Shown in pieces: positions 54,793 to 62,892 of a stretch of DNA of 64,000 bases. The notes under the pieces are model-generated. The model saw only the letters and a program-made list of their open reading frames with translations. It had not been told where the DNA came from and ran no database searches. The stretch lies in the NCBI RefSeq assembly GCF_900103915.1, contig NZ_FNIG01000002.1, positions 328,608-392,607 of the forward strand. Reading direction: 5' to 3'. Every line of letters begins with the position of its first letter. Position 1 is the first letter of the stretch. This DNA is from Tenuibacillus multivorans (GTDB lineage: Bacteria; Bacillota; Bacilli; Bacillales; Alkalibacillaceae). The position numbers and the translations under genes were made by a program.

Positions 54793-54873
54793 GACAGATG
54801 CTACTAATATAATACATATAAAGATTAATGCTATTTGCCAAAATAGTCCTCCGTTGAGTTTTGCTTTAATGTT

Positions 54874-54899
54874 AATTTATGTGTATTTTAACATAAATT
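54874..54899. promoter_or_regulatory. Palindromic operator candidate
   Basis: AATTTATGT (54874-54882) and ACATAAATT (54891-54899) are perfect 9-bp inverted arms spaced by 8 bp, directly upstream of the TauE-like gene and just after the PlcR-like gene. Confidence 0.5.
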
Positions 54900-54904
54900 G
54901 TTCA

Positions 54905-55774
54905 TTAAACAACTTGGTTTTCATTTCGATATAACTCAATTTCTTGTTCTATAATGCTTAAAAGTTCAGTTTTACCTTCTATTCTTAATACTGCACATGC
55001 ATTCTCCCAATATTTTAATCCCAGCTCGACTTGTTCCTTCTTTAGATAGTTACGTCCAATCTGATAATGAAACTCAGCTAAAAGAAATAACATTTCATTA
55101 TTTCTACAATATTCTAGACCCCTATTACACAGGGACAAAGATTCATCAAAGTAATCGAGATCTGTGTAGACTTTAGATAAATTGTATATAACCTTCATGA
55201 TCGTTTTCTGATTGTCTAAAGGAAAACTTTGAACCAATGAATAAGCTTTTTCCAAATGTTCTTGTGCATCTTTAAGTCTTCCTTCGTTACGACATATTAT
55301 CCCTAAACTATTAAGGATATGAATATGGTTTTCATTTAAGGAAGTACGAGTTAAACAGTTTATTAATGTTGAGATGGCTAATTCACTGTCTCCTTGTAGA
55401 TGATATTGTACGATTCCTTTATGCCACATCAGATAACTGTAAATTTCACCATGATGAAATAATGGATTTTTTTCCTCTAATTGTACAATTTCTTGAATCA
55501 GTTTATAATCTCTATGACGCCTAGCCTTTTGTAATTGTGAACGCACCTCGACTATGTAATCACTTCTTACACCCGATTCATTTTCGAGAAAGTAATTCGC
55601 ATTAACACCTAATTTCTCAGCAATCATGTTAAGTAGATACAAGGAAGGTTTATTTTTATCGTTTTCGATTCTACTAATTTCTGATTGAGCACAAATATTA
55701 TGAGCTAATGCCTCCTGTGAAATCCCAACCTTCTCTCTTAACGACTTAATTTTTTGTCCTATAGTCTCGTACAA
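54905..55774 (-). CDS. PlcR-like peptide-sensing regulator (RRNPP family)
   Basis: A 289-aa protein with an N-terminal XRE HTH (IGQKIKSLREKVGISQEALAHNICAQSEISRIENDKNKP quoted in part: ICAQSEISRIE), closely resembling PlcR (ICHQSEVSRIE), and a C-terminal array of about five TPR-like helical pairs (YLMWHKGIVQYHLQGD, NSLGIICRNEGRL, YNLSKVYTDLDYF, FHYQIGRNYLK). The TTG at 55774 fits with GGAGGT 9 nt upstream. It diverges from a 40-aa exported-peptide gene, with a PlcR-box between them. It should bind the processed peptide and activate transcription. Confidence 0.85.
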   Translation of the reverse strand: MYETIGQKIKSLREKVGISQEALAHNICAQSEISRIENDKNKPSLYLLNMIAEKLGVNANYFLENESGVRSDYIVEVRSQLQKARRHRDYKLIQEIVQLEEKNPLFHHGEIYSYLMWHKGIVQYHLQGDSELAISTLINCLTRTSLNENHIHILNSLGIICRNEGRLKDAQEHLEKAYSLVQSFPLDNQKTIMKVIYNLSKVYTDLDYFDESLSLCNRGLEYCRNNEMLFLLAEFHYQIGRNYLKKEQVELGLKYWENACAVLRIEGKTELLSIIEQEIELYRNENQVV

Positions 55775-55796
55775 TACACCCACACCTCCCCATATT

Positions 55797-55812
55797 TATG
55801 CAAAAGTACATA
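55797..55812. promoter_or_regulatory. PlcR-box between regulator and peptide gene
   Basis: TATGCAAAAGTACATA fits the PlcR-box consensus TATGNANNNNTNCATA at all ten fixed positions. It lies 22 bp upstream of the regulator start and 59 bp upstream of a TATAAT (55872-55877) serving the peptide gene, which lacks a good -35 box, as expected for an activated promoter. Confidence 0.85.
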
Positions 55813-55950
55813 ATTTTTATGAAATTTATAGAAATATGAAGAAAAATGAAGATTATCTAGTATAAATTAATTATAATGAATTTTCCTACTATTTTAAACT
55901 TTTAACCTATCTGAAATAATAGAATTAATAATTTGTGGGAGGTGGAAGTA

Positions 55951-56073
55951 ATGAAAAATTTCCTATACTTAACTGTTTTAGCAGGTTTGTTATTGTTTTT
56001 AAGTACAGATAGTGAAATCCTAAACTTAACATTAGGACCAATTGAAACTTTTGACTTCCCGGATCAGCACTAA
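55951..56073 (+). CDS. PapR-like exported signal peptide precursor
   Basis: A 40-aa peptide with GGGAGGTGG upstream of the ATG. It has a basic start (MKNFLY), a hydrophobic core (LTVLAGLLLFLS) and a polar C-terminus ending TFDFPDQH. This is the layout of PapR/Phr-type pheromone precursors that are secreted, cut and re-imported by Opp. The C-terminal DFP core recalls the LPFE core of PapR. Its position opposite a PlcR-like gene, behind a PlcR-box, makes it the probable cognate signal. Confidence 0.75.
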   Translation: MKNFLYLTVLAGLLLFLSTDSEILNLTLGPIETFDFPDQH

Positions 56074-56251
56074 ACGAAATTTATGACAAAACAAGATACT
56101 TAGCTTATATGCTTTGATACTACTACCCTCTCTTTATATCACGTGGTTTATGGATGATCATTAAGCTTTCCTAATCCAAGAGCTTGCACCTTACACCCTT
56201 CTTGGTTTGGAAAATAGGAAGGAGCTCAATTAAGAGCTCCTTCCCTTATGA

Positions 56252-57352
56252 TTACCGAAAAGGATTATACGCTTCCAATTCAATATCAACTTTTTCATTC
56301 ACCGCTAATTGTCCCGCAACTTTACCGGCATACGGTCCAATCGTTAAACCAGAAGCGCCTAAACCAGTCGCAATTACTAAATTCTCGTATTTCTTACTTT
56401 TACCGAGTAATGGCTTTTTGTCTGAACTCATTGGACGAAAACCGATGCGAACTTCACCTAGGGTTGCATCATGTAATCCAGGAGCTACATCAAGTCCTTC
56501 ATTTAATACTTCTTGTATGCCGCCAGCTGTCATGCGATAGGCAAATCCGCTACCCGTCTCGCGTGTCGCACCAAAGGCAATGCGTGAATCGTTAAACGCA
56601 ACCATATAATGACTAGTTTGTGGTAAAACAACAGGCCATTTAGACGTATCTTCATCTACCTTTAGGTGTACAATCTGTCCTCTTTGGACATCTAAAGACA
56701 GGGATAATCCGAGTGGACTGAGCAGTTCATTGGACCACGCCCCTGCTGCGACGATGACGCTCTCCGCTTCAATTCTGTCATCTTGTGTCTCAACGGCAGC
56801 AATTTGGCCATTTTGAGCAATTAATCTTGCTTTTCCTTCCATGACCTGTCCTCCAAGCTTTTCAAAAGCCGAACGCATGGCATTCGTTAATAATCGGCCA
56901 TCAACCCTTGCCCCACCTGAAACATAAACAGCACTTAAGTTTTTATTTAGAGGTGGAAAGAGATCCTTCGCTTGCTCGGAATTCAATCTTTTTATTTCCC
57001 CGACGAATTCTGTTTCTTGTTTTTTCTTCCGAGCCACTTCTTCTATTCGATTTAATTCATTTTTATCTTTACTCACAGCAATGGCACCCGTCTTACCATA
57101 GCCTGTCTCTTGTTCACCGTCATACGCTAGTGAATCGATTAATTCTGGATAATAAAGTGCACCTCGTTTAGCTAATTCGTACCAATCGGGGTCTTGAACG
57201 GATGAAATCCATGGACAAATGATTCCAGCGCCAGCAGATGTTGCTTTTCCGGAATGGTTTTCATCAATGAGTACAACATCTTGTCCATTTTTGATTAAGC
57301 TGTAGGCAGCAGAAACGCCTAAAATACCTCCACCAATAACGACATGTGGCAT
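56252..57352 (-). CDS. FAD-dependent amino acid oxidase (glycine/D-amino acid oxidase family)
   Basis: A 366-aa DAO-family flavoprotein. The N-terminal FAD-binding motif is VVIGGGILGVSAAYSL followed by DVVLIDENHSGKATSAGAG, and the C-terminal motif is NLVIATGLGASGLTIGP. It oxidises an amino or imino acid with oxygen; ThiO-like glycine oxidase is one candidate but no thiamine genes are adjacent. The ATG at 57352 has AAGGAG 8 nt upstream. Confidence 0.8.
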   Translation of the reverse strand: MPHVVIGGGILGVSAAYSLIKNGQDVVLIDENHSGKATSAGAGIICPWISSVQDPDWYELAKRGALYYPELIDSLAYDGEQETGYGKTGAIAVSKDKNELNRIEEVARKKKQETEFVGEIKRLNSEQAKDLFPPLNKNLSAVYVSGGARVDGRLLTNAMRSAFEKLGGQVMEGKARLIAQNGQIAAVETQDDRIEAESVIVAAGAWSNELLSPLGLSLSLDVQRGQIVHLKVDEDTSKWPVVLPQTSHYMVAFNDSRIAFGATRETGSGFAYRMTAGGIQEVLNEGLDVAPGLHDATLGEVRIGFRPMSSDKKPLLGKSKKYENLVIATGLGASGLTIGPYAGKVAGQLAVNEKVDIELEAYNPFR

Positions 57353-57544
57353 TGCGATCACTCCTTACCCTTATATTCATAATATTCTCTCATTCTATTA
57401 TACCGTTTAAAACCATATGAAGTTAATTTTTAATTCAAACTTTCTTCAATAAGTTAGTCAAATATCCAATAATCAAGATACATACCCAATCTAATTACAT
57501 TTGGTTGAATAACCTAAATTGAGAAAACATTTGGAGGTATTGAC

Positions 57545-57763
57545 ATGAAATTAAGTGAACGAGTTAAGAATTTATTAAATGAGGCCAACTTGTATTTTAT
57601 TTTGGCCAAAAGGTATGAGTACGTTGACCCACAAAGGCATATGTACTATTACCAGTTGTACTTCAATACGGTTATGGAACTTGAACGCCATTTGGAGCTT
57701 GACATGATGGGGAAAGGTTCTCATAACAAAATGCACAGCCAAAATCAAATGTATTATTATTAG
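57545..57763 (+). CDS. Small Tyr/Met-rich protein, possibly spore-associated
   Basis: A 72-aa protein with GGAGGTATTGAC before the ATG. It is helical and rich in Y, H and M (YVDPQRHMYYYQLYF, HSQNQMYYY), a composition seen in small spore coat proteins. It stands 170 bp upstream of a YjcZ-type gene. No named family recognised. Confidence 0.55.
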   Translation: MKLSERVKNLLNEANLYFILAKRYEYVDPQRHMYYYQLYFNTVMELERHLELDMMGKGSHNKMHSQNQMYYY

Positions 57764-57930
57764 ACCTAACACTTCTTAAGCCTATTAATAATAGGGTGAT
57801 CAATGAGCATTTCGATGTGTGTGATTCCTAAGTTTATCATACAAATATTTAGCAACAATGACTCTCGCCTTGTCAGCCTTAACTGTGCAACATAAATTAT
57901 TACTAAGCAAATAATAAGGAGGGGTTATGA

Positions 57931-58044
57931 ATGAGCGGAGGCTACGGATATGGTGGCGGTTTTGCGTTAATCGTCGTATTATTTATCCTACTAATCATTG
58001 TAGGTGCAAGTGGACGCTTCGGCGGTGGCTACGGCGGCTACTAA
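57931..58044 (+). CDS. YjcZ-family small protein
   Basis: A 37-aa protein, glycine-tyrosine rich at both ends (MSGGYGYGGGF, RFGGGYGGY) around one hydrophobic helix (ALIVVLFILLIIVGA). This is the YjcZ pattern, found in spore formers and linked to sporulation. AAGGAGGGG precedes the ATG. It is too short for usual gene callers' cutoffs. Confidence 0.85.
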   Translation: MSGGYGYGGGFALIVVLFILLIIVGASGRFGGGYGGY

Positions 58045-58060
58045 TATATAAAATAGTAAA

Positions 58061-58089
58061 AAGCCAGTGTGTCATTTCAGCACTGGCTT
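58061..58089. terminator. Shared terminator of yjcZ-like gene and MFS gene
   Basis: Perfect 9-bp stem AAGCCAGTG (58061-58069)/CACTGGCTT (58081-58089). The minus side continues with U. Confidence 0.75.
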
Positions 58090-58109
58090 ATAATAATTCT
58101 TTTATAGAT

Positions 58110-59339
58110 TTACTGGACCGCCTTTTTATTGTATTGCGGGATTCGTATTATGAAAATAATATTTAATAGAGCTAGAACAGAAAATAAAATTAAAATAGTT
58201 GTTAAAGATACATATGATGTTAAGATTCCACAGACCAATAACCCTATCGCACTACCGATCTCAACAGCTAAATAAATGGCACTAAACGCTTTTCCTCTGA
58301 TTTCTGTTTTAGTGGATTCCTGTACAATCGTAAGAACATAAATAAACAACAACGTCCCAGCACCACCATGGATAAAAGCTATAGCCCAAATCATTATCTT
58401 CCAACCTAAAAATCCTAATAAAAGAAAACTTATAGCTTCTAAAATAATTGTAATTGCCATCATTGTTTTAGATGACAATTTAAAGTTATAAAAACTAAGG
58501 ATTAATCCAAAAATCACAGAACCAGCATTAATCATGCCTACAGTTACGCCATAAACCCAAGCAGGAAAATGATAAACTCCTTCAATTAAGGTACTTAGTA
58601 GTACAGTTTCAACTGGTATAATTGCAAAATGTAGAAAAAATCCAATTAAAGCTATATTGTGTAAGGATTTTATATTCCAAACATTGGACAATCCTTCCTT
58701 TATTTGATTAATAACTTTTTTACCCTGACCACCTTGAATAGGCTTAGATTTAATTCTTGCAAAAAAGACTGCGATAGCTGATAACATAAAGGATAATGTA
58801 TTTAAACCAAAAACAAACCAAGCACTAACAGCCCCTAATAATAATGTACCAATGGCTGGTCCAACAATCCCACCTCCATCTAAAGATGTTTGTAGGCCAG
58901 CATTTGCCTTAGATAATTCATTTTGCGGTACTATATCAGGTATAACAGTTTGTGAGGCTACTGGATATATTTGTGAAAACATCCCAATTAATATATACAC
59001 GCCTAGCAGATAATTGGTACCCATATCCATATATACCATTAAAGCTACGACTATAAATAAAGTTCCACCTATAATATCTCCTAAGATCATGGCTTTTGAA
59101 CGATCAAAATTATCTACAAAAACACCTGTAAATAATTGAGCTAGAATCCTTGAACACCAATATAACGCCAAAAATAACCCCAAAAATGATGCCGTATTAT
59201 TAGAAATGATATACCAAATTAAAGTAGCTTGTGCGGCAGAAGAACCAATTCTTGATAAGGTTCCACCCAATGTTAATAATGAAAATGATTTATATTTAAA
59301 CGGTCCTAATATATTTTTAATTGTTATGAGTTCAATCAT
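58110..59339 (-). CDS. MFS transporter
   Basis: A 409-aa major facilitator with twelve predicted helices and a loop motif (LFTGVFVDNFDRSKAMILGD) between helices 2 and 3. It resembles enterobactin/drug-exporter-like MFS proteins of Firmicutes. The ATG at 59339 follows AGGAAG. It lies 45 bp after a VOC protein gene in the same direction, a pairing typical of small drug-resistance units. Both may be controlled by the divergent regulator at 59933. Confidence 0.8.
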   Translation of the reverse strand: MIELITIKNILGPFKYKSFSLLTLGGTLSRIGSSAAQATLIWYIISNNTASFLGLFLALYWCSRILAQLFTGVFVDNFDRSKAMILGDIIGGTLFIVVALMVYMDMGTNYLLGVYILIGMFSQIYPVASQTVIPDIVPQNELSKANAGLQTSLDGGGIVGPAIGTLLLGAVSAWFVFGLNTLSFMLSAIAVFFARIKSKPIQGGQGKKVINQIKEGLSNVWNIKSLHNIALIGFFLHFAIIPVETVLLSTLIEGVYHFPAWVYGVTVGMINAGSVIFGLILSFYNFKLSSKTMMAITIILEAISFLLLGFLGWKIMIWAIAFIHGGAGTLLFIYVLTIVQESTKTEIRGKAFSAIYLAVEIGSAIGLLVCGILTSYVSLTTILILFSVLALLNIIFIIRIPQYNKKAVQ

Positions 59340-59384
59340 TATCACTTCCTAAAAATTAAAGAGAGTCCGTTATTTGCGAACTCC

Positions 59385-59777
59385 CTATCCAACATTTTTT
59401 TCATCGTTTGAATGACTAAAAGCACGAAATTCTAGAAATTCAATTAAATTACCTGATGGGTCTTTTGCAGCTGTCATGACACCAGCTGGAAAAGGATGTG
59501 GTTCTTCAAATATTAAATCTACTTTTTTGTCTTTTAAATCATTGATCGTATCCATTACATTATTAACATTAAAATCTAACACAACAGATGCATCTTCTGC
59601 GTATTCAACTTCAGACTTTTTCTCAACTTTAAAAAGAATAATAGGTACCGGAGACTTTAACTCAACAATTTCAGGATAATATTGATTTGACACAATCTCG
59701 ATACCTAATTTTTCATGATAAAAATCTAGTGCTTGATCCATATTATGAACACCTACTGAAATAACTGAGAGTTGCAT
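59385..59777 (-). CDS. VOC (glyoxalase/dioxygenase fold) protein
   Basis: A 130-aa protein with the paired beta-alpha-beta-beta-beta units of the VOC fold: LSVISVGVHNMDQALDFYHEKLGIE, then VELKSPVPIILFKV, and the second unit ending AKDPSGNLIEFLEF, where His and Glu metal ligands are expected. It could be a drug-binding or detoxifying protein, given the adjoining MFS gene. The ATG has AGGAAGG upstream. Confidence 0.8.
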   Translation of the reverse strand: MQLSVISVGVHNMDQALDFYHEKLGIEIVSNQYYPEIVELKSPVPIILFKVEKKSEVEYAEDASVVLDFNVNNVMDTINDLKDKKVDLIFEEPHPFPAGVMTAAKDPSGNLIEFLEFRAFSHSNDEKNVG

Positions 59778-59882
59778 ATGTTTAACATCCTTCCTCTACC
59801 TACAAATATGGTATAATATAATTCAAAATATTTTCTTACTCTTCCTACTAATCATTATTATCAGAAAACAACGATTAGTAAA

Positions 59883-59898
59883 TATGCATTTATGCAAT
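59883..59898. promoter_or_regulatory. Imperfect PlcR-box-like site
   Basis: TATGCATTTATGCAAT agrees with the PlcR-box at eight of ten fixed positions, failing only the last two. It is centred 43 bp upstream of the second RRNPP-like gene, in the region divergent from the VOC/MFS genes. It also contains the palindrome TGCAT-TT-ATGCA. Confidence 0.45.
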
Positions 59899-59932
59899 AA
59901 TTTGTTAAATCTAGATAAATAGAGGTGTAAAT

Positions 59933-60817
59933 GTGTATAACGTTAGTGAAAACATAAGGTATTATCGAGAGTTAATAGGAATGACTCGAAAACAACTAGC
60001 CGAAGGGATATGTGATGCCTCTACTTTATATCGGATTGAAAAAGGTGAACAAATTCCACGCTTAGATGTATTAACCGGGATTTGTCATAAATTAAGAATA
60101 CCTTTGGATTTTATGGTTAGCCAACTAAATCATATTGAATTGGCGAAAATTGAAAAATATAAAAAGCTATGTAGGGAATTGACTTATCAAGATGACTACC
60201 AGGCATTATCCATTATTTTGGATGAGTTTAAAAAATTAATAAATAATATAGAAAGCGAGCCAGAAATTCAATTCAACAAACGTTTTATTAAGTGGCATGA
60301 GGCCATTTACTTACATGAAGTCGAAAGCAACTCCGTTAAAGCAAAAGAGATACTGAAATCAATATATAGTGGTCAAATTTACACAGAATTAGATATTGGT
60401 ATTTGTAATTCACTCGGCTACATTAAACTTAAAGAACAAAGCATTGATATTTCGATTTCTTATTTTAAGTCAGCTTTTAACGCTATACACGATTTACCTT
60501 TCATAATAGACAAGACTCTCCCTCCACTAGTAGGCTATAATCTTGCATATTGCTACTACTACCAATGGAAAATGAATGAAGCGATTACAGTATGTTATCA
60601 GGTGTTAGAACATTTAGAGATCAATCAATTAAGCTTTAAGTTAGGCGATACTAAACATATGCTTGCAAAAATTTATCAAAGACTTGGTGAATTTGAACTA
60701 GCATATGAACTTCTAACACAATCAATCCATTTATATAATATTGAATCTAAAGTAAACAAGTATGATAAAGCAAAAAAAGACTTGCAGGATCTTGATGAGC
60801 TTAGGATTAATTATTAA
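59933..60817 (+). CDS. Second RRNPP-type regulator (HTH plus TPR)
   Basis: A 294-aa protein: XRE HTH at the N-terminus (IRYYRELIGMTRKQLAEGICDASTLYRIE) and TPR-like helices from about residue 70 to the end (NSLGYIKLKEQSIDISISYFKSAF, YNLAYCYYYQWKMNEA, KHMLAKIYQRLGEFELAYELL). Size and layout match PlcR-type sensors. GTG start with AGAGGTG. It diverges from the VOC/MFS pair; no peptide gene is visible beside it, so it may respond to a peptide made elsewhere or to another ligand. Confidence 0.75.
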   Translation: MYNVSENIRYYRELIGMTRKQLAEGICDASTLYRIEKGEQIPRLDVLTGICHKLRIPLDFMVSQLNHIELAKIEKYKKLCRELTYQDDYQALSIILDEFKKLINNIESEPEIQFNKRFIKWHEAIYLHEVESNSVKAKEILKSIYSGQIYTELDIGICNSLGYIKLKEQSIDISISYFKSAFNAIHDLPFIIDKTLPPLVGYNLAYCYYYQWKMNEAITVCYQVLEHLEINQLSFKLGDTKHMLAKIYQRLGEFELAYELLTQSIHLYNIESKVNKYDKAKKDLQDLDELRINY

Positions 60818-60836
60818 ATACATTTCTACATTACAA

Positions 60837-60866
60837 AACCCCCATCTCACATTTGAAATGGGGGTT
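60837..60866. terminator. Bidirectional terminator
   Basis: AACCCCCAT (60837-60845) pairs with ATGGGGGTT (60858-60866). It can end the regulator gene and the convergent rpsN. Confidence 0.85.
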
Positions 60867-60879
60867 AATCTTTTATATC

Positions 60880-61065
60880 CTACCAACTAGCCTTTTTAAG
60901 GCCAGGAATTTGTCCTTTATATGCATATTCGCGGAGGCAGATTCGACATAGTTGGAATTTCTTTAGCACACTATGTGGTCTGCCGCACTGCTTACAACGC
61001 GTGTATTCGCGAACTTTGAACTTCTGTGGTTTTTGTTGTTTAACCACTTGTGATACTTTTGCCAT
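60880..61065 (-). CDS. rpsN: 30S ribosomal protein S14, zinc type (isolated copy)
   Basis: A 61-aa type Z S14. The zinc ribbon CKQCGRPHS...[13 protein letters not shown] shows two CxxC pairs, and the end GLKKASW is canonical. It assembles into the 30S head. It stands alone, outside the S10-spc ribosomal operon, so it is probably an additional copy. GGAGGGT precedes the ATG. It should not replace S14 under zinc starvation, because it keeps the zinc cysteines. Confidence 0.95.
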   Translation of the reverse strand: MAKVSQVVKQQKPQKFKVREYTRCKQCGRPHSVLKKFQLCRICLREYAYKGQIPGLKKASW

Positions 61066-61196
61066 GCGGCACCCTCCTTTATATTTTGAATCAAATTAAT
61101 ATTATATCAAAAATCTCCCCATCTGGTTCATGTAAATAATGGTAATGGAGAGCCTATTCAAAACTGAAAAAAACTTCGAAATTCGTAATTTTTTGA

Positions 61197-61226
61197 TTGA
61201 CTTTCTATTTTGAATAGCGTTATAAT
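61197..61226 (+). promoter_or_regulatory. Promoter of the lipoprotein gene with inverted repeat
   Basis: TTGACT (61197-61202), an 18-bp spacer, TATAAT (61221-61226). The spacer holds TTTTGAATAG (61208-61217), the inverse of CTATTCAAAA (61154-61163) upstream. Confidence 0.75.
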
Positions 61227-61270
61227 TTCTCTCGGAGTCAAAAATTTCAAAACATTAAGGAGGGGGTTTC

Positions 61271-61882
61271 ATGCGTTATTTAGCTGTTCTTTTTGCTTCG
61301 ATGTTGCTCATTCTAACAGCATGCGGAAGTAACGATGACAACACAAGCGGAACGGACGATAACACGAATGGAACAGAAGAACAAGAAGAGAATAACGAAG
61401 AAACTAAAGACACAGAAGACTCTAAGGAAGAAGCTGAAGTAAGTGTTGAAGAACAAGTGGCTTCAGCTGTTCAAAGCTATAGTGATGTAATGGAGCAATT
61501 CCAAAGTGAACATGTAGATGGCACTACAGTTCAAGGCGTTGAATCCACTGAAGATGTAGCAACTTATTTCTTAGAAAATGCTCCTGTGACAGAAAAATTC
61601 GCAAATGACATTGCATCAAAAGTAGTTGAAGAGATTGATGGGGAATTAACTTGGAAAGAGCGTGATTTCACAGTTATTGTAGATCCTAATGAAAATAAAA
61701 CGTACCAAGTGTCAGAAGATAATTACCTTTTCAATTATACTATCGCAGGTGATGCAACAGAGAACCGTGGACACTATACTTACAACGTCAGAAATGTAGA
61801 TGGCGGATGGTTAGTGAATGAATTGGGTTTTGGTTACTTAGATGGTGAATTTCCTGACGAAGAGGAAGAAAGCGAAGAATAA
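61271..61882 (+). CDS. Acidic lipoprotein
   Basis: A 203-aa predicted lipoprotein with lipobox LLILTAC, so the lipid attaches at the cysteine near residue 18. A linker of about 40 residues is low complexity, almost only D, E, N, T and G. It is followed by a compact domain with two strands ending YNVRNVDGGWLVNELGFGYLDG. Such long acidic linkers are common in envelope proteins of halophilic Bacillaceae. Function unknown. AAGGAGGGGG precedes the ATG. Confidence 0.75.
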   Translation: MRYLAVLFASMLLILTACGSNDDNTSGTDDNTNGTEEQEENNEETKDTEDSKEEAEVSVEEQVASAVQSYSDVMEQFQSEHVDGTTVQGVESTEDVATYFLENAPVTEKFANDIASKVVEEIDGELTWKERDFTVIVDPNENKTYQVSEDNYLFNYTIAGDATENRGHYTYNVRNVDGGWLVNELGFGYLDGEFPDEEEESEE

Positions 61883-61887
61883 TATGT

Positions 61888-61922
61888 AAGCCTTGATTCT
61901 TTTTAGGATCAAGGCTTTTTAA
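61888..61922 (+). terminator. Terminator of the lipoprotein gene
   Basis: Perfect 10-bp stem AAGCCTTGAT (61888-61897)/ATCAAGGCTT (61908-61917) followed by T run. Confidence 0.9.
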
Positions 61923-62010
61923 ATTCTGTGAAGACACCAAATAAAATGTAGAAAAAAAGGATATCCTATTTATGTTGAATTGATGCCTTAGTTGGGGGAG
62001 GTTATGTTTA

Positions 62011-62832
62011 ATGTCCTTTAATTACGAAGGATATTTATCCGAGCAAGTAAAACAAATCGAAATTGAAATTCACCAAAAAAATCAAACGTTTTTTTCCCTG
62101 TATGAGGATTACAATAAATTTGCCCACCGGCTAAAATTTAAGTTGAACATACATAGCCATAATGTTCAAGAAATTGCGGTGTCGGGCTTATACATTTTGA
62201 CGTTAAACAGCTTTAATTCGATATACATCTTAGCCAAAAAAGGACTAGTCAATGATTGTAAGAGCTTGACACGAGCACTTGTCGAAAAGCTGATTAATCT
62301 AAAATTTTGTGCGCTTCATTACGACAATTCAATTCAGTATGTTAATCAAAACGAGTTTCGACGCTTAAAGTTTTTAAACATTATTAAAGACAATAAATTT
62401 AAAGGCTTAAATGATGAAATCACTGAATCCATTGATTTTTTTGATGAAATCAGCAAAATGAAGGCCCATATTGCGAAAAAGGATATTAAGGAAATACCAA
62501 CCGTTGAAGAACTGGCAAATATGGTCGGTTATCCAGACCTCTATTCATATGTTTACCGGATTTTCAGTGATGAAATCCATGCGAATTCGAAGGTGATTGA
62601 GAAGTTTTTTTCGCTTAATGAAGACGAAGAAATTGAAACATTAAAATGGTATCCTGATTTAGAAAACATCCATGATGATGTCCGCCTTGTCCTCATTACC
62701 TGTATGGATATGCTGGATAGAGTGTTGAATATTGTGTTTGAGTTATTTGATATTGAAGATGGTCTTGATGAAAGTAGTAAGGAATATGTACAACTAAGGC
62801 AGTCCCTTGAAGAGCTTTCGACTAAGGACTAG
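62011..62832 (+). CDS. DUF5677-like helical protein
   Basis: A 273-aa mostly helical protein. The layout recalls DUF5677, a family of unknown function: SLTRALVEKLINLKFCALHY near residue 85-105 and YRIFSDEIHANSKV near 180-193. GGGGGAGG lies 9 nt before the ATG. No catalytic motif is certain. It may bind RNA, as helical HEPN-like proteins do, but this is speculation. Confidence 0.5.
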   Translation: MSFNYEGYLSEQVKQIEIEIHQKNQTFFSLYEDYNKFAHRLKFKLNIHSHNVQEIAVSGLYILTLNSFNSIYILAKKGLVNDCKSLTRALVEKLINLKFCALHYDNSIQYVNQNEFRRLKFLNIIKDNKFKGLNDEITESIDFFDEISKMKAHIAKKDIKEIPTVEELANMVGYPDLYSYVYRIFSDEIHANSKVIEKFFSLNEDEEIETLKWYPDLENIHDDVRLVLITCMDMLDRVLNIVFELFDIEDGLDESSKEYVQLRQSLEELSTKD

Positions 62833-62862
62833 AGAACCGGAACAGTAACCTAAATAAAAAAA

Positions 62863-62888
62863 GAGATGCGACTTGCATCCCTTTTTTT
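62863..62888. terminator. Bidirectional terminator
   Basis: GATGC/GCATC stem extended by A/T runs on both sides, between the convergent DUF5677-like and flavin reductase genes. Confidence 0.75.
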
Positions 62889-62892
62889 AATA

